Shown here piece by piece: positions 53,360 through 62,952 of a stretch of DNA of 64,000 nucleotides. Both the position numbers and the translations under genes were made by a program. The notes below the pieces were generated by a model that was not told where the DNA came from, searched no databases, and saw only the letters and a list, made by a program, of their open reading frames with translations. Every line of letters begins with the position of its first letter. Position 1 is the stretch's first letter. This stretch comes from Kushneria indalinina DSM 14324. GTDB lineage: Bacteria > Pseudomonadota > Gammaproteobacteria > Pseudomonadales > Halomonadaceae. The stretch is taken from positions 1,238,707-1,302,706 of the forward strand of contig NZ_QRDJ01000006.1 in the NCBI RefSeq assembly GCF_003385845.1, read 5' to 3'.

Positions 53360-53821
53360 TTACTTGGACATGTTCGAGACAAACTGTTGAATCAGCTCTT
53401 CGAGCACCAGCGCCGACTGCGTATCGCGAATGGTGCCGCCATCCTTGATCATCTCGGGCGCCCCACCGGTTGAAAGGCCGATGTATTTCTCGCCCAGAAG
53501 CCCTGCCGTCAGAATAGACGCCGTGGAGTCTTCCGACAGCTTTTCACCCACATCGCTGTCGATCTTCATCGTTATACGTCCTTCAAGCCACTGCGGGTCC
53601 AGCTCGATGTCCGTGATACGGCCCACGGTGACACCCGCCATGGTGACTCTTGAACGCTCCTTGAGACCACCGATGTTGCTGAAGTTCGCATGCACCGTAA
53701 AATTCTGCTCAGCCTGCCCGGGAGCGAGACCACTTACCTGTAGACCCAGAAAAACGAGTCCCAGAAATCCGGCCAGTACAAAGGCACCCACACCGGTTTC
53801 AAGCCACTTAGAGCGCTTCAT
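53360..53821 (-). CDS. mlaD: MlaD, MCE-domain lipid-binding subunit
   Basis: Inner-membrane-anchored MCE protein that forms a hexameric ring on MlaFE. The 153 residues have one membrane helix (GVGAFVLAGFLGLVFLGLQV), then an MCE domain with FSNIGGLKERSRVTMAGVTVGRI and the hydrophobic pore helix at the C-terminus (ALVLEELIQQFVS). The start at [10 protein letters not shown] overlaps the mlaE stop by 1 nt. It lacks the long C-terminal extension of E. coli MlaD. Confidence 0.95.
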   Translation of the reverse strand: MKRSKWLETGVGAFVLAGFLGLVFLGLQVSGLAPGQAEQNFTVHANFSNIGGLKERSRVTMAGVTVGRITDIELDPQWLEGRITMKIDSDVGEKLSEDSTASILTAGLLGEKYIGLSTGGAPEMIKDGGTIRDTQSALVLEELIQQFVSNMSK

Positions 53822-54600
53822 CAGAATTCTCCAAACATCAGCGCGGTCAAAATGAAATCCAGCCCCAGCACGGCCAGCGAACCAAAGACAACGGTTCGAG
53901 TCGTGGCGCGCGAAATTCCCTCGGAGGTCGGTACGAGATCGTAACCCTGAAAGACGGCGATCCATGTCACGACGACACCAAAGACCACGCTTTTCAGCAT
54001 GCCGTTCATGACATCATCCATGAAGACAACGCTGCTTTGCATGTTGCCCCAGAACGAGCCCTGATCGACGCCCAGCCAGTCCACGCCGACAAGATAGCCG
54101 CCTGCGATACCGATCACGCTGAAAAACACGGTCAGTATCGGCATGGACACAAAGCCTGCCCAGAGCCGTGGCGAGATGACCCGGCGCAACGGATCAACGC
54201 CGATCATCTCCATGCTGGAGAGCTGCTCGGTTGCCTTCATGAGTCCGATCTCGGCGGTCAACGCCGAACCGGCACGACCGGCAAACAACAGCGCCGTCAC
54301 GACAGGGGCCAGCTCCCGCAGCAGCGACAGCGCCACCATCTGGCCCAGCGCCTCATCGGCGCCGAATCCGGACAGCACCAGATAGCCCTGAAGTGCGATG
54401 ACCATACCGATGAAAAGCCCCGAGACAGCAACGATGGGCAGTGACATGACGCCCACGAAATACATCTGTCGCAGCCACAGTCTGACGCCTTCAGCGCGGG
54501 GCAGATGGCAAAGGGCCTGTGCCAGAAAGATGGCACTGCGCCCGAGCGATTCGAGCGCATCCAGCGTTTTTTGCCCCAGAGACGTCAACGGTGACATCAC
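53821..54600 (-). CDS. mlaE: MlaE, permease of the lipid-asymmetry ABC transporter
   Basis: Membrane subunit of the MlaFEDB phospholipid transporter, 259 residues with about five to six helices. The family stretch [27 protein letters not shown] is clear, as is [21 protein letters not shown]. The N-terminus begins with MMSPL, so either Met may be used. Its start overlaps the mlaF stop by 4 nt. Confidence 0.96.
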   Translation of the reverse strand: MMSPLTSLGQKTLDALESLGRSAIFLAQALCHLPRAEGVRLWLRQMYFVGVMSLPIVAVSGLFIGMVIALQGYLVLSGFGADEALGQMVALSLLRELAPVVTALLFAGRAGSALTAEIGLMKATEQLSSMEMIGVDPLRRVISPRLWAGFVSMPILTVFFSVIGIAGGYLVGVDWLGVDQGSFWGNMQSSVVFMDDVMNGMLKSVVFGVVVTWIAVFQGYDLVPTSEGISRATTRTVVFGSLAVLGLDFILTALMFGEF

Positions 54601-55409
54601 GACACCTCCGATGGCGCAAGAATATCTTCGTAGAAATTCTTAGAGGGATAATGAAAGGGCACCGGTCCATCGGGCTCGCCCCGAATAAACTGACTGACCC
54701 GGGGATCCTGCGCTTCACGCAGTGACGCCGGCGACCCGCTGGCCATCACGCGGCCGTCGGCGATCACATAGACATGATCGGCAATCGACAGCGTCTCCTT
54801 GATATCGTGAGACACCACAATGGCCGTCATGTTAAAGGCGCTATTGAGTCGGCGAATCAGCGTGACCAGCACACCCATGGAGATCGGGTCCTGACCGACA
54901 AAGGGCTCGTCATACATGATCAGGTCCGGATCCAGCGCAATGGCACGCGCCAGCGCCACACGTCGGGTCATGCCCCCCGAGAGCTCGGCGGGCATAAGAT
55001 CACGGGCGCCGCGAAGGCCGACTGCCTGCAGTTTGATCAGTACCAGATCACGGATCATGTGCTCGGGCAGATCGGTATGAACGCGTAGCGGAAAGGCCAC
55101 GTTCTCGAAAACACTCAGATCCGAAAACAGCGCCCCGCTTTGAAACAGCATGCCCATGCGACGTCGCATTCGAAACAGCGCCTGACGGGACAATCGATGC
55201 ACGTTGTCCTGACCGACATGCACACTGCCCGAATCAGGCGTGAGCTGTCCGGCGATCAGCTTGAGCAGGGTTGTCTTGCCGGTGCCACTGGGTCCCATGA
55301 TGGCCGTAATGCGCCCTTTTGGAATTTCCAGATCAACGCCCGAAAAAATGGGTCTGCCAGCTCGCGAGAAATGTAGATTCTCGACGCTGACCAGTGTTGA
55401 GTCGGACAT
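54597..55409 (-). CDS. mlaF: MlaF, ATPase of the lipid-asymmetry ABC transporter
   Basis: ABC ATPase powering phospholipid transport. From [12 protein letters not shown] it has 270 residues, with Walker [12 protein letters not shown], signature [14 protein letters not shown] and Walker [17 protein letters not shown]-terminal extension ([15 protein letters not shown]) contacts MlaB in characterised homologues. It is the first gene of mlaFEDCB and is divergent from kdsD. Confidence 0.96.
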   Translation of the reverse strand: MSDSTLVSVENLHFSRAGRPIFSGVDLEIPKGRITAIMGPSGTGKTTLLKLIAGQLTPDSGSVHVGQDNVHRLSRQALFRMRRRMGMLFQSGALFSDLSVFENVAFPLRVHTDLPEHMIRDLVLIKLQAVGLRGARDLMPAELSGGMTRRVALARAIALDPDLIMYDEPFVGQDPISMGVLVTLIRRLNSAFNMTAIVVSHDIKETLSIADHVYVIADGRVMASGSPASLREAQDPRVSQFIRGEPDGPVPFHYPSKNFYEDILAPSEVS

Positions 55410-55462
55410 ACAACTCCTGAGTAAACACAAAAGGATATGGAGTTAGCGAACATCGTATCCGA

Positions 55463-55468
55463 ATTATA
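55463..55468 (-). promoter_or_regulatory. Candidate -10 of the mla operon
   Basis: The minus strand reads TATAAT, about 55 bp before the mlaF start, in the mlaF/kdsD divergent region. No good -35 is visible; the upstream sequence is G-rich. Confidence 0.45.
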
Positions 55469-55629
55469 CCCGCCCCCACCAGTGCCCGTTGCCGCCAACT
55501 GCCATAAAGGCATAAAAATCACGTGTTCGATGATCGACAAGTACCCTGCCACCGGCGCAGAAATGGTTCCGTTATCGTCCACACGGTTGCGCTTGTGCCC
55601 GGGGGCATCCGGCGTCAGAATTCACTGCC

Positions 55630-56613
55630 ATGACGACACCTGATACCAATCACGATTTTCTGGCCAGCGCACGACGCACGCTTTTGCTTGAGCAGAACGC
55701 ACTGCAGGATTTGTGCGAACGCCTCGATGAGCCCTTCACTCGCGCGTGCCAGCACATTCTTCAGTGCAGCGGGCGCGTGGTGGTCATTGGCGTTGGGAAA
55801 TCGGGCCATGTAGGGCGAAAAACGGCAGCCACCCTGGCCAGCACTGGCACCCCTTCGTTTTTTGTACATGCCGGTGAAGCCAGCCACGGCGACCTGGGCA
55901 TGGTGGTACGCAACGACCTCGTTCTGGCAATGTCCAACTCCGGTGAGACGGCTGAACTGACGGCCCTTCTGCCCCTTTTCAAGCGTCTGGGAACCACCAT
56001 GATTGCAATGACCGGCAATCCGTCATCAAGTCTTGCCAGACATGCTGACGTGCATCTTGATGCCAGCGTGGCACAGGAAGCCTGTCCGCTGAACCTGGCG
56101 CCGACCTCCTCCACCACGGCGGCTCTGGCGCTGGGCGATGCGCTGGCGATCGCCCTGCTTGAAGCGCGACGCTTCAGTCCGGAAGATTTTGCCCTGTCTC
56201 ATCCGGGCGGCACGCTAGGCAAACGCCTGCTGCTACGAGTGGAAGACCTGATGCATACCGGTGACGAACTGCCGGTCATCCGACAGGAGGCACTGCTCAG
56301 CGAAGCGCTGGTAGAAATGACCCGCAAGGGCCACGGCTTTACCTGCATCACCGATGATGCCGGTCGTCTCGTGGGCATCTATACCGATGGTGACCTGCGC
56401 CGGACGATCGATCGCCACGGCGATGTTCGACAGTTGATCATCAAAGATGTCATGACGCCGGGCGGGCGCACCATCGAGGCACAAACGCTCGCGGCAGAAG
56501 CCGTCAGGGTCATGGAGGATCATCGTATTACGGCGCTGGTGGTAGTCAACGATCAGCATCATCCCACTGGGCTTCTCAAGATGCACGACCTGCTCAGAAG
56601 CGGCATTGTCTAG
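55630..56613 (+). CDS. kdsD: Arabinose-5-phosphate isomerase KdsD
   Basis: Converts ribulose 5-phosphate to arabinose 5-phosphate for KDO synthesis. The 327 residues comprise an N-terminal SIS domain (GRVVVIGVGKSGHVGRKTAATLASTGTPSFFVHAGEASHGDLG) and two CBS domains from about residue 205. It starts the kdsD-kdsC-lptC-lptA-lptB run. The yrbG exchanger gene that precedes kdsD in E. coli is absent. Confidence 0.95.
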   Translation: MTTPDTNHDFLASARRTLLLEQNALQDLCERLDEPFTRACQHILQCSGRVVVIGVGKSGHVGRKTAATLASTGTPSFFVHAGEASHGDLGMVVRNDLVLAMSNSGETAELTALLPLFKRLGTTMIAMTGNPSSSLARHADVHLDASVAQEACPLNLAPTSSTTAALALGDALAIALLEARRFSPEDFALSHPGGTLGKRLLLRVEDLMHTGDELPVIRQEALLSEALVEMTRKGHGFTCITDDAGRLVGIYTDGDLRRTIDRHGDVRQLIIKDVMTPGGRTIEAQTLAAEAVRVMEDHRITALVVVNDQHHPTGLLKMHDLLRSGIV

Positions 56614-56700
56614 CATCATTTTGATCCATTCGAACGCAAAAGCGCCTGTTGCCGACCACAAACGGTCGATCAGCCTGCTCAATATTTGAAGGCATACATC

Positions 56701-57255
56701 ATGACACACCTGGATGAGACGACCGCTTCACTGACGGCGCGCGCCCGCCCCATTCGTCTGCTGGCGCTGGACGTTGACGGCGTGCTGACCGATGGTCGCC
56801 TCCGCTACGCCTCGCAGGCAGAGCATGATGGCGACAAGGTATTTCATGTCCGTGACGGCCTTGGTCTGAAACTGATCATGCAGGCCGATATAGAGGTTGC
56901 CCTGATTACCGGACGAATCTCCCCGGCCGTCGATCGACGGGCGCAGGAGCTGGGCATTCGCCATGTCATTCAAGGGCGTGACGACAAGCGCGTAGTGCTG
57001 GAAGCCCTGATGGCAGCGCATGGCCTGGAACCCCGAGACGTCTGCTACTGCGGGGACGATCTGCCGGATCTGGGCGCTATCATGCATGCGGGCCTGGGAG
57101 TGACGGTGGCCGATGCGCCGGACTATATTCGTCAGCGCGCCGATATGGTGACCCGGGCCCCCGGCGGACACGGTGCCGTCCGTGAACTCTGTGAATGGTT
57201 ATTGAACGCGCGTGGCGTCTGGCAGGATATCATTGGTGCGCACGAGCGGCCCTGA
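56701..57255 (+). CDS. kdsC: KDO-8-phosphate phosphatase KdsC
   Basis: HAD-superfamily phosphatase producing KDO. The 184 residues show the HAD motif LALDVDGVLTDGRL, the second motif ALITGRISPAVD and the late GDDLPDLGAI. From MTHLDE there is GAAGG 8 nt upstream; five extra codons upstream are possible. It lies 87 bp after kdsD and 31 bp before lptC. Confidence 0.95.
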   Translation: MTHLDETTASLTARARPIRLLALDVDGVLTDGRLRYASQAEHDGDKVFHVRDGLGLKLIMQADIEVALITGRISPAVDRRAQELGIRHVIQGRDDKRVVLEALMAAHGLEPRDVCYCGDDLPDLGAIMHAGLGVTVADAPDYIRQRADMVTRAPGGHGAVRELCEWLLNARGVWQDIIGAHERP

Positions 57256-57286
57256 GGCTGCATCGCTTACCCGACAGGAAGTGCAT

Positions 57287-57877
57287 ATGGCGTTTCGAGA
57301 CAGACTCCCAACCGGGCGAGCCCGGGCACGCCTTGGCATTCTGGTGCTGATACTGGCACTGGGCGGGGTACTGACGCTGATCGACCAGCGAAACACCCTG
57401 ATGACGCCGGGGCCGGCGCCGGACAGCGACGCCGGCGTGCCGGATTACTATCTTGAAGGCGTGTCCTATACCCGCTTCGATGACCAGGGTCACATGTCGC
57501 AGACCATGGAGAGTCCGCGGATATCCCACACGCCCGAAGATGACGTGACCCGTGCCACCACGCCGCATTTCACGTTGCTCGGCAGTGATGGCAATCGCTG
57601 GACAGCCGATGGCGAGCGCGCCACGCTCGGCCCGGATGCCAATACGTTCGAACTGTCCGGCAACGCTGTACTGCGCCAACCCGCGGACGGGTGGCAACTT
57701 GAAACGGATGTGCTGCATTATGACGTACCATCGCAACATGCATGGAGCGATAGCGACGCCATTTTTACCCAGAACGAGCAGCGTACCCGTGGCGACCGCT
57801 TTGACGGCTGGGTCAATGAGGATCGCATGACGCTTGAAGGCAATGTGCAGGGCTTTCACCCACCCATTCGCCAGTAA
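57287..57877 (+). CDS. lptC: LPS export protein LptC
   Basis: Bitopic protein passing LPS from LptBFG to LptA. The 196 residues have one N-terminal membrane helix (LGILVLILALGGVLTLI) and a periplasmic beta-jellyroll with YYLEGVSYTRFDDQG and ATLGPDANTFELSGNAVL. The start at 57287 follows AGGAAG. It is in the order kdsC-lptC-lptA-lptB. Confidence 0.93.
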   Translation: MAFRDRLPTGRARARLGILVLILALGGVLTLIDQRNTLMTPGPAPDSDAGVPDYYLEGVSYTRFDDQGHMSQTMESPRISHTPEDDVTRATTPHFTLLGSDGNRWTADGERATLGPDANTFELSGNAVLRQPADGWQLETDVLHYDVPSQHAWSDSDAIFTQNEQRTRGDRFDGWVNEDRMTLEGNVQGFHPPIRQ

Positions 57878-57918
57878 TCGCCGCCCTTTACAAACATGAA
57901 TGATGACAAGGATTCCCC

Positions 57919-58476
57919 ATGACGCGCCCTGTGCTGCTGTGTACCTCTGCCCTGCTGCTGGCACTGTTCGGTCAGCAGGCCATGGCCCTGGAAAGCGATC
58001 GCCAGAAGCCCATCGATATCGGTGCCGATGAGCTTAATATCGACAACCGTGCCGGAACCGCCGTCTACACCGGCACCGTCGAAGTCGATCAGGGCACCAT
58101 GAAGCTGCGCTCCAGCCGGGTTGAGCTGCAGCGGGCTCAAAGCGGCGGGCTCTCCAGTCTGACGGCCAGGGGCGGCAGCGGTGGACGCGCCTACATCGAG
58201 CAGCAGCCGGCGCCCAACGACCCGCTGGCCAAGGGCTGGGGCAATACCATCATCTATCACGCCGGTGAGCGACGCGTCGAGCTGATCGGCAACGCTGAAC
58301 TGCATCAAAGCGGCGACACCTTCAACGGCGGCTACGTGGAGTATTTCCTCGACTCCCGCCAGGTCAATGCCCGCGGCAATCAGAGCGCTCAGGGCAACAG
58401 CAGCGCCGACGGCAGTTCAGGCGGTCGCGTTCGCATGCAGCTTACCCCCGAAGACCAACAGGGGAGCAGCAATTGA
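57919..58476 (+). CDS. lptA: LPS transport periplasmic bridge protein LptA
   Basis: Periplasmic component of the LPS bridge. The 185-residue precursor has a signal peptide ending QAMA before [23 protein letters not shown]. Beta-jellyroll repeats ([24 protein letters not shown]) follow, then a Gly/Ser/Asn-rich C-terminus. Its stop overlaps the lptB ATG by 1 nt. Confidence 0.94.
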   Translation: MTRPVLLCTSALLLALFGQQAMALESDRQKPIDIGADELNIDNRAGTAVYTGTVEVDQGTMKLRSSRVELQRAQSGGLSSLTARGGSGGRAYIEQQPAPNDPLAKGWGNTIIYHAGERRVELIGNAELHQSGDTFNGGYVEYFLDSRQVNARGNQSAQGNSSADGSSGGRVRMQLTPEDQQGSSN

Positions 58477-59201
58477 TGAAAACCCTTCACGCAGCCCATC
58501 TGGCCAAAAGCTTCAAGGGGCGCCGTGTCGTTCAGGACATCAGCCTGTCGATCCAACAGGGAGAGATCGTCGGGCTGCTCGGCCCCAACGGGGCAGGCAA
58601 AACCACCTCGTTTTACATGATCGTGGGACTGATTCAGGCCGATGCCGGCCGTGTCGCCATTGATAATCTCGATTTGAGCCGTAGCCCGATGCACAAGCGC
58701 GCCCACGCCGGCATCAGCTATCTGCCCCAGGAAGCCTCCATCTTTCGCAAGCTCTCGGTGGCCGACAACATCATGGCCATCCTTGAAACGCGCAAGGACC
58801 TTGATCGCCATCAGCGTCGCGAACGTCTTGATCAGTTGCTTGAAGAGTTCAGCATTACCCATATTCGCGACAACATGGGCATGAGCCTGTCCGGTGGTGA
58901 GCGTCGTCGTGTCGAGATCGCACGAGCCCTTGCCATCGAACCGGCCTTTATCCTCCTCGATGAGCCCTTTGCCGGCGTGGACCCCATCTCGGTCGGCGAG
59001 ATCAAGGGCATCATCCGCCAGCTTCGCACGCGTGGCATCGGCGTTTTGATCACCGACCACAACGTGCGTGAAACACTCGATATCTGTGACAACGCCTATA
59101 TCGTCGGCAGCGGCCTGATCATCGCTGAAGGTGACGCCAACGCCGTCCTGAATAACCAGCACGTGCGCGATGTCTACCTGGGCCACGAGTTTCGCCTTTG
59201 A
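58476..59201 (+). CDS. lptB: LPS export ATPase LptB
   Basis: ABC ATPase for LPS extraction with LptFG. The 241 residues have Walker [15 protein letters not shown]-loop [13 protein letters not shown], signature [15 protein letters not shown] and Walker [15 protein letters not shown]. The ATG at 58476 overlaps the lptA stop; a TTG one codon earlier is also in frame. rpoN follows after 119 bp containing a sigma-54 promoter. Confidence 0.97.
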   Translation: MKTLHAAHLAKSFKGRRVVQDISLSIQQGEIVGLLGPNGAGKTTSFYMIVGLIQADAGRVAIDNLDLSRSPMHKRAHAGISYLPQEASIFRKLSVADNIMAILETRKDLDRHQRRERLDQLLEEFSITHIRDNMGMSLSGGERRRVEIARALAIEPAFILLDEPFAGVDPISVGEIKGIIRQLRTRGIGVLITDHNVRETLDICDNAYIVGSGLIIAEGDANAVLNNQHVRDVYLGHEFRL

Positions 59202-59222
59202 CCCCACAGGGTTATCGACCAA

Positions 59223-59238
59223 TGGCACGGTATTTGCA
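59223..59238 (+). promoter_or_regulatory. Sigma-54 (-24/-12) promoter upstream of rpoN
   Basis: TGGCACGGTATTTGCA matches the sigma-54 consensus TGGCACG-N4-TTGCA at every defined position, with GG and GC exactly 10 nt apart. It lies in the lptB-rpoN gap, on the coding strand, about 80 bp before the rpoN start. Confidence 0.75.
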
Positions 59239-59320
59239 GTTCACGACGCCTTCAGCACTTGCAAGGTCGCCGCGGACTGGATAGCGTGGCATCAAACGTT
59301 GGCGACCGGGCGTTACCCCC

Positions 59321-60736
59321 ATGATGAAACCCGCCTTACAGCTTCGTACCGGCACTCAGCTCACCATGACGCCACAGCTGCAGCAGGCCATTCACCTGCT
59401 GCAGCTCTCCACGCTGGATCTGCAGCAGGAACTGCAGATGGCGCTGGAAAGCAATCCGCTGCTGGATATCGAAGAAGAGCAGACCATCGAACAGCCGGAA
59501 ACGCCGCTGTCTCAGGATGAATGGTCCGACACCATCCCGGAGGAGCTGCCGCTGGATGTCCGCTGGGAGGATGTGTACACCAACGGCAACAGCACCCTCG
59601 GCACGGCAGATGACAGCTGGAATATCGAGCACAACGCTCAGGCCACTGACCTGGCGTCACACGTGCGCGATCAGATCATGCTGATGGACATGGACCCGCG
59701 CGAACAGCTGATGACCGACACGCTGCTGGATGCCCTTGAACCCAGCGGTTATCTCGGCATGAGTCTGGAAGATCTTGCCAAAGGGCTTCGTCAACAGGGC
59801 CTGAATGATCTCAGGCAGGCCGAGATGGAGCGCATGCTGGCGCGACTTCAACAGTGTGAGCCCACCGGCGTCTTTGCGCGCGATCTACGCGAATGCCTGC
59901 TGTTGCAACTCGATCAGTTACCGAACGATACCCCCTGGTTTGCCCAGACCCGACGCATGATTCGCCAGTTCCTGGAGCCACTGGGACAAAATGATCGCCG
60001 CCTTTTAAAGCGCCGCCTGAGCCTTGACGATGAGGCACTCGATAAGGTGATCCACACCATTCGCTCGCTCAATCCGCGCCCGGGGCAGGCGTTCGAAGCA
60101 GTTGATCAGCACCTTGTCATTCCAGATCTGATCCTGCGATACCAGGCGCGCCACGGCTGGCAGGTCGAGCTCAATGAAGAGGCCCTACCAAGGCTTCGCA
60201 TCCAGCCCGATTATGCCGCGCTGGTGCGCCGCGCCGATAAAAGCGATGACAACACCTTTCTCAGGCAGCACCTTCAGGAAGCACGCTGGCTGCTCAAGAG
60301 CCTCTCAAGTCGCAACGACACCCTGCTGCGGGTGGGCCGTGAAATCATGACGCGCCAGTCAGGCTTTATCGAGCACGGGGACGAGGCGCTCAAGCCCATG
60401 ATCCTGGCCGATATTGCCCAGGCCGTGGACATGCATGAATCCACCATTTCCCGGGTGACCACGCGCAAGTACATCCACACGCCCCGCGGGGTCATGGAGC
60501 TCAAGTACTTCTTCTCGAGCCACGTCGGTCAGGAAGGTGACGCCCATGCCAGTACGGCCATTCGCGCCCGGATACGCAAGTTCATCGGCGATGAAGCGCC
60601 GCGACGTCCGCTCTCCGATGCCCGTCTGGTACAGCTTCTGGCCGACAACGGCATCATGGTCGCCAGGCGCACCGTGGCCAAGTATCGCGAGGCCATGGGC
60701 ATCCCCTCCTCCAGTGAGCGCAAGCGTCTGGCCTGA
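59321..60736 (+). CDS. rpoN: RNA polymerase sigma-54 factor RpoN
   Basis: Alternative sigma factor that needs enhancer-binding ATPases. The 471 residues have the Gln/Leu-rich region I (LQLRTGTQLTMTPQLQQAIHLLQLS), an acidic region II, the core-binding and -12-binding region III (HESTISRVTTRKYIHTPRG), and the RpoN box ARRTVAKYREAMGIPSS. The first two codons are both Met. A sigma-54 promoter precedes it. hpf, ptsN, rapZ and npr follow. Confidence 0.97.
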   Translation: MMKPALQLRTGTQLTMTPQLQQAIHLLQLSTLDLQQELQMALESNPLLDIEEEQTIEQPETPLSQDEWSDTIPEELPLDVRWEDVYTNGNSTLGTADDSWNIEHNAQATDLASHVRDQIMLMDMDPREQLMTDTLLDALEPSGYLGMSLEDLAKGLRQQGLNDLRQAEMERMLARLQQCEPTGVFARDLRECLLLQLDQLPNDTPWFAQTRRMIRQFLEPLGQNDRRLLKRRLSLDDEALDKVIHTIRSLNPRPGQAFEAVDQHLVIPDLILRYQARHGWQVELNEEALPRLRIQPDYAALVRRADKSDDNTFLRQHLQEARWLLKSLSSRNDTLLRVGREIMTRQSGFIEHGDEALKPMILADIAQAVDMHESTISRVTTRKYIHTPRGVMELKYFFSSHVGQEGDAHASTAIRARIRKFIGDEAPRRPLSDARLVQLLADNGIMVARRTVAKYREAMGIPSSSERKRLA

Positions 60737-60917
60737 AGTGCGTCATGACATAATGCAGCTCGAAACAGGCCCTGAAAGGTTTCCCGAAACATAACGACAT
60801 GATTCAGGGTTTGCGCCGACGGGAAAAGCGTTACAATCTGAGAGTAGCCGGAGAGGCTTGCAGGTCCGGCAGTCCACACGGGCTGCCGGTTATCCGTTTC
60901 GATTCAGGGAGCATGCC

Positions 60918-61229
60918 ATGCAGGTAAATATTACCGGGCACCACGTCGAACTGACCGATGCACTGCGCGAGCACGTCAACCAGAAGCTTGCCAAGCTGGA
61001 ACGCCACTATGACAACATCACCAATGTTCAGGTGACGCTGTCTGTCGAGAAGGAACGCCAGCAGGCCGCGGCCACGCTTCACGCCGCCGGTGCCGAGCTT
61101 CATGCTCAGGCCGAGCAGGAAGACCTCTATGTTGCCATCGACGCCTTGACCGAGAAGCTTGATCGACAGCTGCTCAAGCACAAGGAGAAAACACAGGCCC
61201 GCTCCCAGGGCAACGGCAAATACCTGTAA
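60918..61229 (+). CDS. hpf: Ribosome hibernation promoting factor (short HPF)
   Basis: Binds the 30S decoding region and promotes 100S ribosome dimers in stationary phase. The 103-residue length is the short form. Family motifs are MQVNITGHHVELTDALREHVNQKLAKLERHY and the AAATLHAAGAELHAQAEQEDLYVAIDALTEKL strand-helix. The frame extends upstream to 60858 without similarity. It is 3 bp before ptsN. Confidence 0.95.
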   Translation: MQVNITGHHVELTDALREHVNQKLAKLERHYDNITNVQVTLSVEKERQQAAATLHAAGAELHAQAEQEDLYVAIDALTEKLDRQLLKHKEKTQARSQGNGKYL

Positions 61230-61232
61230 CCC

Positions 61233-61706
61233 ATGACACTTGACCAGATACTCCCCTCCGACCGAATCCTGTTTGATGTGGAAGGAGGCAGCAAGAAGCG
61301 CGTGCTGGAGTTTTTCAGCGGGTTCATCTCACAAAACATTCCCAGTCTCGACAGTCAGGAAGTCTTTTCCCGTCTGATCAGCAGGGAGCGTCTGGGGAGT
61401 ACCGGTGTGGGGAATGGCGTGGCCATTCCCCATGCACGCAACTCACACTGCCGCCAGCCACTGGCCGGATTCATGCGTCTTCAACAGGCCGTGGATTTCG
61501 ATGCCATCGATGGTGAACCCGTCGATCTGCTGTTTGTCCTGCTGGTTCCTGAAGCCGCCGAAGATACGCATCTCTCCCTGCTGGCACAGATCGCTGAAGT
61601 CATGAACGCCGCCGAAACCCGGCAGGCCCTGCGCAATGCCCAGGATGAGCATGAACTCCATGACATCCTGATGCAGGCCATCAGCCAACTTTCCACGCGA
61701 GTATAA
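61233..61706 (+). CDS. ptsN: Nitrogen-PTS enzyme IIA (EIIA-Ntr)
   Basis: Phosphorylatable regulator of the nitrogen phosphotransferase system; in E. coli it controls potassium transport among other targets. The 157 residues contain the active-site His67 in VAIPHARNSHC. The EIIA type 2 fold is complete, with GLLFVLLVPE-like strand DLLFVLLVPEAAEDTHLSLL. It follows hpf by 3 bp and precedes rapZ by 5 bp. Confidence 0.95.
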   Translation: MTLDQILPSDRILFDVEGGSKKRVLEFFSGFISQNIPSLDSQEVFSRLISRERLGSTGVGNGVAIPHARNSHCRQPLAGFMRLQQAVDFDAIDGEPVDLLFVLLVPEAAEDTHLSLLAQIAEVMNAAETRQALRNAQDEHELHDILMQAISQLSTRV

Positions 61707-61711
61707 GCAGC

Positions 61712-62614
61712 ATGGCCATGGAACTTGTTATCGTCAGTGGACGCTCCGGTTCCGGTAAATCCATTGCGCTGCAGGCACTGGAAGATCAGGGCTTTTATGC
61801 CATCGACAATCTTCCGGCAATGCTTTTGTCTGCCCTGATCGACGAACTCGAGGCCGGCAGCCCACACCGCAACCGCGTTGCGGTCAGCATTGATGCCCGC
61901 AATCTGCCCAGCGAGCTGGAGCGTTTTCCGGAGCATCTGGAAGCGCTCTCCACACGCGGCATTCACTGCCGGGTGGTCTATCTGACAGCGGACTCCAGGG
62001 TCCTGCTGGAGCGCTACGCGGCCACGCGACGGCGGCACCCGCTGACGCGAGAAACCCAGATGACGCTGGCCGAGGCGATCGAGGCGGAGCATCAGTTCCT
62101 CTCGCCCCTTCGCTATACGGCCGATCTGATCATCGATACCTCCGGTCAGTCGGTGCACGATCTGAGACGCCGTGTGTCCGAACAGGTCGCACGGCACGAC
62201 ATCAACGACCTGACGCTGACCTTTGAATCCTTTGGCTTCAAGCGCGGCGTGCCGCTGGATGCCGACATGGTATTTGATGTGCGCTGTCTGCCCAATCCCT
62301 ACTGGGACCCGCGCTATCGCACCCAGACCGGCCAGGACGATGACGTGATCGCCTTTCTTGAAGCTCACGATGAGGTCAGGGCGATGTTCGGTGACATCTG
62401 TCAGTGGCTCGAGCGCTGGCTGCCCTCCTACCTGGCCAGCCATCGCAGCTATCTGACCGTCGCCATCGGCTGTACCGGTGGCCAGCATCGCTCGGTCTAT
62501 CTGGCCGAACAGCTCGGCGAGCATTTTGCCGGTCAGTTCCCGGCCGTGCGCATTCGCCATCGTGAACTGACCATCCAGCGCGCTGTCAGCGAGGCGGGTG
62601 ATGCTTCAGCGTGA
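61712..62614 (+). CDS. rapZ: RNase adapter protein RapZ
   Basis: Nucleotide- and RNA-binding adapter; in E. coli it guides RNase E to the GlmZ small RNA and so controls amino-sugar supply. The 300 residues have Walker A SGRSGSGKSIALQALED and IDNLPAMLL. The C-terminal half carries FGFKRGVPLDADMVFDVRCLPNPYW and IGCTGGQHRSVYL. The second Met (MELVIVSG) aligns better with E. coli and may be the true start. It overlaps npr by 14 nt. Confidence 0.94.
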   Translation: MAMELVIVSGRSGSGKSIALQALEDQGFYAIDNLPAMLLSALIDELEAGSPHRNRVAVSIDARNLPSELERFPEHLEALSTRGIHCRVVYLTADSRVLLERYAATRRRHPLTRETQMTLAEAIEAEHQFLSPLRYTADLIIDTSGQSVHDLRRRVSEQVARHDINDLTLTFESFGFKRGVPLDADMVFDVRCLPNPYWDPRYRTQTGQDDDVIAFLEAHDEVRAMFGDICQWLERWLPSYLASHRSYLTVAIGCTGGQHRSVYLAEQLGEHFAGQFPAVRIRHRELTIQRAVSEAGDASA

Positions 62615-62870
62615 ACTGACCCTGACCAATCGTCGCGGGCTGCACGCACGAGCTGCGACGCGTCTTGTGCAGTGCTGTCAGCCCTTTGCCTCACGGGTCA
62701 CCATATACCATGGTGACAGAAGTGCCGACGCGGCCAATATCATGTCCCTGCTGATGCTGGCCGCCCCCTGCACCAGCGTGGTTCAGGTCCATGTTGAAGG
62801 CGAGGATGCCGAAGAGGCGATGGCCGCCATCGTGGCGCTGTTTGAGGCGCGCTTTGACGAAGATCAGTAG
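62601..62870 (+). CDS. npr: Nitrogen-PTS phosphocarrier protein NPr
   Basis: HPr-like carrier that passes phosphate from EI-Ntr to PtsN. The 89 residues hold the active-site His15 in NRRGLHARAATRLVQ and a Ser in the ANIMSLLML region. The ATG at 62601 has GAGG 6 nt upstream; the GTG one codon before is possible. It starts inside rapZ, indicating coupling. The EI-Ntr gene (ptsP) is not in the window. Confidence 0.94.
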   Translation: MLQRELTLTNRRGLHARAATRLVQCCQPFASRVTIYHGDRSADAANIMSLLMLAAPCTSVVQVHVEGEDAEEAMAAIVALFEARFDEDQ

Positions 62871-62952
62871 TCCCTGCGGGCATTCACGAACATTGTTCGA
62901 CGCTCTGCTAGAATACGGCTCTCACATGGGCTGACACAGGGATGTCACGGCA

